Both the position numbers and the translations under genes were made by a program. A DNA stretch of 12,461 nucleotides from Verrucomicrobia bacterium 12-59-8 (GTDB taxonomy: Bacteria > Verrucomicrobiota > Verrucomicrobiae > Verrucomicrobiales > Verrucomicrobiaceae): assembly GCA_002279765.1 (NCBI GenBank), contig NCCR01000021.1:40542-53002 (forward strand). The letters are read 5' to 3'. Below, piece by piece: positions 7,136-12,461 of this stretch. The notes beneath the pieces are model-generated. The model was given only the letters and a program-made list of their open reading frames with translations. It was not told the DNA's origin and made no database searches. The first letter of the stretch is position 1; each line of letters starts with the position of its first letter.

Positions 7136-8560
7136 TTACGCGATCAATTTCTCGATCACTTGGCCGCCGAACTGGCTGAGCTGTTTGAAGCGGCCAGCGT
7201 GGTAGAAGGTGAGCTTGTTGTCGTTCAAGCCCAGCAGGCGCAGCAGGGTGACGTGGAGATCGCGCACATGATGCACGTCTTCGACGGCCTCCATGCCGCG
7301 ATCATCTGTGCTGCCGATGGTATGGCCTGCTTTGACGCCGCCGCCTGCCAGCCAGACGGTCATGGCTTTGGGATTGTGATCGCGGCCATAGGCGGTGCCG
7401 CCGCGAACGCCGTTGTCGGGCGTGCGGCCAAATTCACCGCACCAGACGATGAGGGTGTCCTCTAGCAGGCCGCGCTGTTTGAGGTCTTTGATCAGCGCCG
7501 CGATAGGCTGGTCCACCTGATGAATCAGATTGCCGTGGGCGCGCTCGATGTAGTCGTGGCTGTCCCAAGTGCCGGCGTAGAGCTGCACAAAACGCACGCC
7601 TTTCTCGACCAGCTTGCGTGCCAGCAGGCACTTACGGCCAAAAGCGTCGGTGGCATCGCTGCCGATGCCGTACATGGCTTTTGTTTTCTCGTCTTCCTTG
7701 CTGAGGTCCAGCGTCTCCGGTACCTGCGTCTGCATGCGGAAGGCGAGCTCGTAATTGTGCATGCGTGCGCGCAGTTCATCGTGCCAGGGATGGGCCTCGG
7801 CATGGCGGGTGTTTAACTGGGCGAGGAGATCGAGGTTGGCGCGTTGATGATCAGCGGAAATGCCCTGTGGTGGCTGCAGATCTAGAATGGGCGAGCCTTT
7901 GGGGCGCAGCGGTGTGCCTTGAAACTGCGCTGGCAGGTAGCCGTTGCTCCAGTTGGCGCTGCCACCTTGGGGATAGCTGATCTCGGGCAGGACCATGAAT
8001 CCGGGCAGGTCTTGATTTACGGAGCCGAGGCCATAGGTGACCCATGCGCCGAGGGCGGGATCTCCGCCGAAGCGATTGCCACAGTTCATCTGATACATCG
8101 CGGTCGGATGATTCACGGAATCCACCTGGCAGCCGCGAAAGAAGCAGAGCTCATCCGCTACGCCTGAGAGATGCTGCCAGGGCTCGCTCATCCAAGCGCC
8201 GCTCTGACCGTGCTGCGCGAACTTGAAGGGGGACTTCACGTAGTAGCGCTTGCCGCTTTCCATGGCGGACTTCTGTTTTCCTTCCTTGGTGAACTCCTTC
8301 AGGTGCAGCTTCTCCAGCATGGGTTTTGGATCGAAGGTGTCGATGTGGGAGGGGCCGCCTTCCATCATGAGGAAGATGCAGTTCTTGGCTTTGGCTGGAA
8401 TCTGCTGGGCCTTGGGTGCGAGAGGTCCGGTTTGTTCAGCGGCGAGCAGGGAAGTCAAAGCCACGCTGCCGAGGGAGGTGCCCAGGCCATAGACAAACTC
8501 ACGGCGCGTGGGCGCATGCAGCGCGCGAGAACCGGCGCAGGGGAAGAAGTTCGGCTTCAT
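7136..8560 (-). CDS. DUF1501 family protein (Tat-exported, alkaline-phosphatase-superfamily-like)
   Basis: DUF1501 protein of 474 residues, a family related to sulfatase/alkaline phosphatase folds; its reaction is not established. The N-terminus has a twin-arginine signal: TRREFVYG at 18-25, a Gly/Ala/Leu core to about residue 40, then AAEQ. Family hallmarks follow: CIFLMMEGGPSHIDTFDPKP (61-80), DSVNHP, FVQLYAGTWDSHDY, IVWCGEFGRTPDN, YGRDHNPKAMTVWLAGGGVK and a late HHVRDLHVTLLRLLGL. The conserved Asp/His residues of these motifs suggest a metal-binding site. The ATG at 8560 lies 3 bases after the stop of the upstream PSD1 gene, the usual partner of DUF1501 in Planctomycetes and Verrucomicrobia, so the two are almost certainly one transcript. 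Tat export implies folding and possibly cofactor loading in the cytoplasm. Confidence 0.9.
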   Translation of the reverse strand: MKPNFFPCAGSRALHAPTRREFVYGLGTSLGSVALTSLLAAEQTGPLAPKAQQIPAKAKNCIFLMMEGGPSHIDTFDPKPMLEKLHLKEFTKEGKQKSAMESGKRYYVKSPFKFAQHGQSGAWMSEPWQHLSGVADELCFFRGCQVDSVNHPTAMYQMNCGNRFGGDPALGAWVTYGLGSVNQDLPGFMVLPEISYPQGGSANWSNGYLPAQFQGTPLRPKGSPILDLQPPQGISADHQRANLDLLAQLNTRHAEAHPWHDELRARMHNYELAFRMQTQVPETLDLSKEDEKTKAMYGIGSDATDAFGRKCLLARKLVEKGVRFVQLYAGTWDSHDYIERAHGNLIHQVDQPIAALIKDLKQRGLLEDTLIVWCGEFGRTPDNGVRGGTAYGRDHNPKAMTVWLAGGGVKAGHTIGSTDDRGMEAVEDVHHVRDLHVTLLRLLGLNDNKLTFYHAGRFKQLSQFGGQVIEKLIA

Positions 8561-8563
8561 GAG

Positions 8564-11170
8564 TCAGTAGAGGTAAACAAATTCGTTCGAGTTCAGCAGC
8601 GCAAGGCAGACGTCTGCCAGAGCGCGTGTTTGAGCATCGACATCGGCGGGCTGGAGATCGGGAATGAAGTCGGCGTAGCCGGGGAGCTTTTCGTGGAAGC
8701 TGAACTTCTCGCCGGTGTTTTCCTCCACGGCATCGCGCTTCACTGTGAGAGGAGGCTGCGGCTGCTTGAAGGTGATGGTGGCTTGTTTGGCTACCATGGT
8801 GTGCCAGTGCGTGGTGCAGGCGGCTTTTTCTTCGGCGGATGGCGTGCGGCCATAGGTGAGCCGGAAGATGCGAGCGATCACATCTGCGGGCTTCTCCTTT
8901 ATGACGCGATTTGCCAGCGCCAGCGCGCGATCATAGCTGGCCTGGCCATTGAAGAGGCTGAAGACCTGGGGGGTGACGGTGGAGACCTCGCGGGCTTCAC
9001 ATGAGAAGTCGGGGCCGGGTTCGTTGAAGACTTCCATGAAGGGATCGCGCATGCCGCGAATTTTCAAGGCGTACAAGCTGCGGCGATGGCGCTGCTCGGG
9101 CATTGCATTGGGCACCCAGGCGGATGCAAAGGTGCCCATGACCTGGCGTGGCTGCATGGCGACTTCGATGTTGATCTCGGGGCGATTCGGAATGCCGCCG
9201 AGTGTGAGATTTAACTCGCCGGTGATGCTGAGCATGGCGTCTCGGATCTCTTCAGCCATCAGGCGGCGGGGTTTAAAGACGGTGTAGGATTTTTCGGCTT
9301 CTTCATGGCTCACATCTGTTTTGATTTCGGAACTGCGCCGATACGCGGCGCTGGTCATGATGAGACGATGCATCTCTTTGATGGACCAGTTCTTCTCGAC
9401 CAGCGTGGCTGCGAGCCAGTCGAGGAGTTCGGGATGCGTGGGCTTTTTGCCGGTGCTGCCGAAGTTGTTGGGATTGCCCGCGATGGCCTGACCGAAGTGC
9501 CAGAGCCAGAGGCGGTTGACGATGGCGCGGGTGGTGAGCGGGTTATCCTTGCTGGCGATCCAATTGGCCAATGCTGTGCGGCGGCCTTCGATGACATCGG
9601 GGAACTCGACGCTGCCGAGAACGGACAAGACACCGGGTTTCACGGGTTGAGTCGGTGAAAAGGGGTCGCCACCACCGAGGATGGCGGTTTGCTCCAGTTC
9701 GCCGGTGGTCATGCGGTCCTGCGGCACGCGGATGGGCTGGTAGATGCTGGTGACCTGTGGTGTGCGGCCATCGTAGACGCTGAAGGCAAAGGGTTCGTAG
9801 CGTTCCAGCTCCCACTTCAGGCGTTCGAGTCCTTTGCGTGCCACGCGTTCGTTGCCGTAGTCATCGGGTTCGAAGCCGACGAGCTTGGGGGGATACCGAT
9901 CTTCGGGCAGGTTTTGTTTCTGCATGGCGGACCGGGCGGTTTCAAAGACCCCGATGAAACTGCGGCCCTTCTTCATTTTGCCACCGTTGGTAATGAAGGC
10001 GCGTGCGGAAACCACGGCCTTGTCCCATGCGCTGCGATCCAGTTTCTTTTCGGCGTACCATTTCTCCGCGTTGGCGAGCATCTTGTCGTCAAGACGGGCG
10101 AGCATGGTCATGTGTTCGATGCGGCGTTTCTCTAGATATTGTTTTTCATCGAAACCGGAGGTGTTTTCCTGTGGTAGAAAAGGTGCGGGGCGTTCGGCGA
10201 GCTGGGTGGTACTGAAGCAGGCCTGCATGGAATAGTAATCATGCGTGGGCACAGGATCGAATTTGTGATCGTGGCAGCGGGCGCATTGCAGTGAGTGTGC
10301 AAGGAAGGTTTCGCCGACGCTGTTCGTCACGTCATCGAGGAAGCGCTGGCGTGCGATCTTGGCGACTTCCATGCCCGTGAGTTCCCAGGGGCCCATGCGC
10401 AGGAAGCCGGTGGCGATGAGGAGTTCGGAGTCCGGCGTGGTGGGGGCAAGAATGCCCCCGTTACTTTCCGCCATCTCATCCCCGGCGATCTGTTCCTTGA
10501 TGAACTGGTCGTAGGGTTTGTCGGCATTGAAGCTGCGCACGACGTAGTCGCGGTAGCGCCAGGAGTTGCCGCGCTCGTAGTCGTTGGCAAAGCCGCTGCT
10601 GTCGGCATAGCGGGTGACGTCGAGCCAGTGGCGGGCCATGCGTTCGCCATAGTGCGGGGAGGCGAGGAGGCGGTTGACTAGATGCTTGATGCTAGATGCT
10701 GGATCCTGGATGAATTCTTTTTCGAAGGCTGCGGTATCTTCGGGTGTTGGCGGCAGGCCGGTGAGGTCGAAGGTGGCGCGGCGGATGAAGGTGCGGGCGT
10801 CGGTGGCGGGCGCGGGATGAACGCCGGCGGGCATGTGCGGGGCGATGAGTTCATCGATGGGGTTGGGGCTCTTTGTTGCGGGCTTTTTTATCGGTTGGTA
10901 GGCCCAGAGGCCTTCTGGCTTGTAGCGGCGGTTGGCCCATTCGGGGGAGAGGGCACCAGTTGTTTTCACGGTGATGCCGTCTTCGGCGCTCCACTTCTCG
11001 GCGTTGGCTTTCGCTATGGCGTTTCGTTTTGTTTCATTTGGCCATGGCGCACCGCCGGTTATCCAGGCTTTGATCCAGTTCAACTGCTCCGCGTAGAGCT
11101 TGTCGGCTTCCTTGGGGGGCATGGGTTCCCAGTCGGCTTCGTGCTGGCGTGTGGAGGCGAGGTAGAGGGG
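8564..11170 (-). CDS. PSD1/planctomycete-type cytochrome protein (DUF1549-DUF1553), N-terminus lost at a junction
   Basis: About 868 residues of a PSD1-type protein. The first native part is the tail of a PSCyt1 cytochrome-c-like domain, recognised by WEPMPPKEAD (about 11134-11105, Met a probable haem ligand) and WIKAWITGGAPWP. The upstream CxxCH and signal peptide that should precede it are missing. Next is DUF1549/PSCyt2 (about 10801-10180: TFIRRATFDLTGLPPTPED, SPHYGERMARHWLDVTRYADS), with a second CxxCH, CARCHDHKFDP, from 10285. After a variable middle comes DUF1553 (about 9604-8650: RRTALANWIASKDNPLTTRA, NRLWLWHFGQ, TSAAYRRSS). The frame stays open to 11290, but codons above about 11170 come from the VirD4 sequence in another frame and are not PSD1. 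Roughly 120-150 residues appear lost, judged from usual family length. Function is unknown; the partner DUF1501 follows 3 bases later. Confidence 0.88.
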   Translation of the reverse strand, partial: PLYLASTRQHEADWEPMPPKEADKLYAEQLNWIKAWITGGAPWPNETKRNAIAKANAEKWSAEDGITVKTTGALSPEWANRRYKPEGLWAYQPIKKPATKSPNPIDELIAPHMPAGVHPAPATDARTFIRRATFDLTGLPPTPEDTAAFEKEFIQDPASSIKHLVNRLLASPHYGERMARHWLDVTRYADSSGFANDYERGNSWRYRDYVVRSFNADKPYDQFIKEQIAGDEMAESNGGILAPTTPDSELLIATGFLRMGPWELTGMEVAKIARQRFLDDVTNSVGETFLAHSLQCARCHDHKFDPVPTHDYYSMQACFSTTQLAERPAPFLPQENTSGFDEKQYLEKRRIEHMTMLARLDDKMLANAEKWYAEKKLDRSAWDKAVVSARAFITNGGKMKKGRSFIGVFETARSAMQKQNLPEDRYPPKLVGFEPDDYGNERVARKGLERLKWELERYEPFAFSVYDGRTPQVTSIYQPIRVPQDRMTTGELEQTAILGGGDPFSPTQPVKPGVLSVLGSVEFPDVIEGRRTALANWIASKDNPLTTRAIVNRLWLWHFGQAIAGNPNNFGSTGKKPTHPELLDWLAATLVEKNWSIKEMHRLIMTSAAYRRSSEIKTDVSHEEAEKSYTVFKPRRLMAEEIRDAMLSITGELNLTLGGIPNRPEINIEVAMQPRQVMGTFASAWVPNAMPEQRHRRSLYALKIRGMRDPFMEVFNEPGPDFSCEAREVSTVTPQVFSLFNGQASYDRALALANRVIKEKPADVIARIFRLTYGRTPSAEEKAACTTHWHTMVAKQATITFKQPQPPLTVKRDAVEENTGEKFSFHEKLPGYADFIPDLQPADVDAQTRALADVCLALLNSNEFVYLY
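10678..10712. repeat. Five tandem 7-bp units (CTRGATG-like) inside the PSD1 coding region
   Basis: Units read on the plus strand: ctagatg, cttgatg, ctagatg, ctggatc, ctggatg, five in a row over 35 bases. The last three differ from a CTAGATG/CTGGATG consensus at one position at most. On the coding strand they specify roughly IQDPASSIKHLV, a linker between a DUF1549 helix and the conserved NRLLASPHYGER motif. The heptamer period is not a multiple of three, so the peptide itself is not repetitive. Confidence 0.85.
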
Positions 11171-11175
11171 TTGAA
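11165..11175. other. Junction between Verrucomicrobia-like and proteobacterial T4SS sequence
   Basis: Reading leftwards on the minus strand, VirD4 matches its family through GSGTEGFFN (Asn codon 11172-11170) and then loses all resemblance, while the PSD1 frame gains family-like sequence from PLYLAS (Pro codon 11170-11168). The two frames differ, so no fusion protein results; the VirD4 frame runs on to a stop at 11080. Both genes are cut at the same point. No inverted repeat, target-site duplication or integrase gene is visible. A chimeric contig join is the simplest reading. Confidence 0.85.
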
Positions 11176-11961
11176 GAATCCTTCGGTGCCGCTGCCCTTG
11201 ACGTCCGTGGGGTACAGCACCTGTGCGATGGCCAGCGTGTCGCCGACGACGTGCCGATCGGCCAGCCGGATCGCACTGAGCGGGTTCCAACGATGCGAGC
11301 GGCCGTCTTCGGCGAACGGCGCCCAGGCATAGACCGCCTGGCCGTGCGCCGCCCTAAACCCTGCCGTGATCGCCCAGTTCTCCGACTTGATGTCGACGAC
11401 CACGGCGCTATCCTGCCAGGCCAGCAGGTTCGGCACCACCACGCCCACACCCTTGCCGCTGCGGGTGGGTGCGCTGAGCATCACCGACTGCTTGCCAGGC
11501 AGCGTGAGGAACTTGTCCCGGTACTTGCCGACGATGATCCCTTGCCCGCCTAGCAGCCCGGCGTCGCGCACCTCGATCGCGCTGGCGAAACGCGCCGAGC
11601 CGTGCAGCTCGCGGCGCTTCTGTGTGGCGGCTGCGATACCCATGGGCACCAGCAAAAGCAGCACGAAGGGCGGGATCATCAAGGCCAGCTGGAGCTTCTT
11701 GCGCTCCTTCGGGTCGGGCGAGTATTCAGACCAGAATGCCGACATGGTGCCGGCCGTGATGCCGGCCGGCCGTTGCTTGTGGAACAGCATGTAGAGCGCG
11801 GCGCTGCCGTACACCGTGGCCGCCGCGGTGGCGCCGAGGTAGGTGGCCACGCCCAGGGCAATCAGCGCGCGCTTCGCGGTGGACGACACCACCGCCGTCT
11901 TGCCGGCGCGGCCTGCCGGCGCTCCGGGTACCGCACGGGTCGTGGTTGGGGAGGAACTCAT
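11170..11961 (-). CDS. virD4: VirD4/TraG type IV coupling protein, N-terminal ~264 residues (3' end lost)
   Basis: Inner-membrane ATPase that delivers the relaxase-DNA complex to a type IV secretion channel. Visible: a cytoplasmic N-terminus rich in Ser/Thr/Pro, two membrane segments (about residues 31-54, LIALGVATYLGATAAATVYG; and about 85-105, LALMIPPFVLLLLVPMGIAA), then the start of the motor domain with ELHGSARFA, IIVGKYRDKFL, the Walker A motif SAPTRSGKGVG and VVVDIKSENW. The sequence stops matching after GSGTEGFFN, before Walker B; full proteins are usually 600 residues or more. The ATG at 11961 overlaps the virB11 stop (ATGA), which fixes the start and rejects the longer open frame to 12276. 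G+C is visibly higher than to the left. Probably from a beta- or gammaproteobacterial plasmid or integrative element; source inferred. Confidence 0.88.
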
Positions 11962-12461
11962 GCAGCCTCCCGCCAACGAGCCTGCGGGTCGTAGTGGATG
12001 CCGCTGATGAAGCGCCCGCCGGCATCGACGCCGAAGTGCACCACGACATCGATCACCGAACGCGCCAGGCGGTTGATCTCCGGCATCGTCATCCCGCCAC
12101 CGCCTGCCGACTCGCGGACCATCAGCGAAATCTGCTCGAACGCGAGTTCGCAGCTGCCGGCGTGAACGCTCGTCACGCTCCCCGGGTGCCCCGATGCCGC
12201 CAGGCGCAGGAAGTAGAAGGCTTCCTCGCCGCGCATCTCCGCCAGAAAGATGCGGTCCGGCCGCAGGCGAAGGCATGCCTCCAGCAGCAGCTTCGCGGAC
12301 ACCGCACTGGCGCCCTGGCCACCCTTGGAATAGAACAGGTGCAGCTTGTTGGGATGGCTGGGCAAGGTCAGCTCGGCCGCGTCCTCGATGGTGATGAGGC
12401 GCTCGGTGACCGGGACCTCTTCGACCAGGCCCTTCATGAAGGTGGTCTTGCCCGAGCCAGT
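11958..12461 (-). CDS. virB11: VirB11-type T4SS ATPase, C-terminal part (5' end outside window)
   Basis: Hexameric cytoplasmic traffic ATPase that powers assembly or substrate transfer in conjugative type IV secretion. The visible 167 residues are the RecA-like C-terminal domain: Walker A TGSGKTTF begins at the right edge (12461), followed by the Asp box ITIEDAAEL, Walker B DRIFLAEMRGEEAF and the His box GHPGSVTSVHAG, ending at TGA 11958-11960. The ATG at 12437 is internal, since it would remove the P-loop; the true start is beyond the window. The stop overlaps the virD4 ATG. virB11 followed directly by virD4 is a common order in proteobacterial P-type conjugation clusters. Nothing here suggests loss of function apart from the window edge. 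Confidence 0.93.
   Translation of the reverse strand, partial: TGSGKTTFMKGLVEEVPVTERLITIEDAAELTLPSHPNKLHLFYSKGGQGASAVSAKLLLEACLRLRPDRIFLAEMRGEEAFYFLRLAASGHPGSVTSVHAGSCELAFEQISLMVRESAGGGGMTMPEINRLARSVIDVVVHFGVDAGGRFISGIHYDPQARWREAA

Noticed and set aside
6458..7465. Long plus-strand open frame (335 codons) opposite the binding protein and DUF1501 genes
   Set aside because: Antisense shadow of two well-supported genes, spanning their junction; no recognisable motifs and Cys/His/Gly/Ala-rich composition typical of reverse-strand reading.
8171..9004. Plus-strand open frame (277 codons) opposite DUF1501 and PSD1
   Set aside because: Shadow frame that crosses the stop/start junction of two real minus-strand genes.
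10678..10712. CRISPR array
   Set aside because: Units are 7 bp and contiguous, with no spacers, and lie inside a coding region.
11150..11190. Natural insertion of an integrative element into the PSD1 gene
   Set aside because: The element side ends in the middle of virD4 rather than at an att site or terminal repeat, and no duplication is visible; an assembly join explains it more simply.
11171..11290. N-terminal 40 codons of the open PSD1 frame, starting at 11290
   Set aside because: These bases encode VirD4 in another frame; the Arg/His-rich translation is noise, not a PSD1 signal peptide or haem domain.
11962..12276. Upstream extension of the virD4 open frame to 12276
   Set aside because: It lies entirely within virB11 in another frame, is Arg/Gly-rich, and ignores the ATGA overlap start at 11961.

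Overview
The first ~11.17 kb looks like the chromosome of a Verrucomicrobiota bacterium, probably near Prosthecobacter/Verrucomicrobium. Two gene types point there. One is a secretin of the Verrucomicrobia type IV pilus family typified by Amuc_1098. The other is an adjacent PSD1 (DUF1549/DUF1553) plus DUF1501 pair, a combination abundant in Planctomycetes and Verrucomicrobia. This placement is from remembered family resemblance, not from a search.

Layout, plus strand: (1) 1-2255, the 3' part of the secretin gene, whose 5' end lies outside the window, followed by a strong intrinsic terminator at 2291-2331. (2) 2375-5555, a compact run coaE - rho - RNase D. Both junctions are 4-base ATGA stop/start overlaps, so the three are probably one translationally coupled transcript joining CoA synthesis, transcription termination and RNA 3' processing. 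Minus strand: (3) 11170 down to 5570, a second cluster transcribed towards RNase D in the order PSD1 cytochrome-like protein - DUF1501 protein - tandem-duplicated ModA-like periplasmic binding protein. Gaps are 3 and 39 bases, and all three look exported or periplasmic. The two transcription units converge with only 14 bases between stop codons.

(4) At about 11170 the sequence changes abruptly. From there to the right edge is a higher-GC, proteobacterial-type conjugation/type IV secretion segment on the minus strand: the C-terminal part of a VirB11 ATPase overlapping by ATGA the start of a VirD4/TraG coupling protein. VirD4 is cut mid-gene and its place is taken, out of frame, by PSD1, which is itself missing its N-terminus. 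Loss of one gene's 3' end and another's 5' end at one point, with no visible integrase, inverted repeat or attachment site, fits a chimeric assembly join better than a natural insertion. Content right of about 11170 should not be assigned to the same organism without read-level support.

The most interesting real biology is the PSD1/DUF1501/tandem-ModA cluster: a duplicated binding protein with no visible permease or ATPase, and cysteine pairs only in its second lobe pair. Also of note are a 7-bp tandem repeat embedded in frame in PSD1 and two long C-tracts at the start of rho. No tRNA, rRNA, CRISPR array or insertion sequence was seen.
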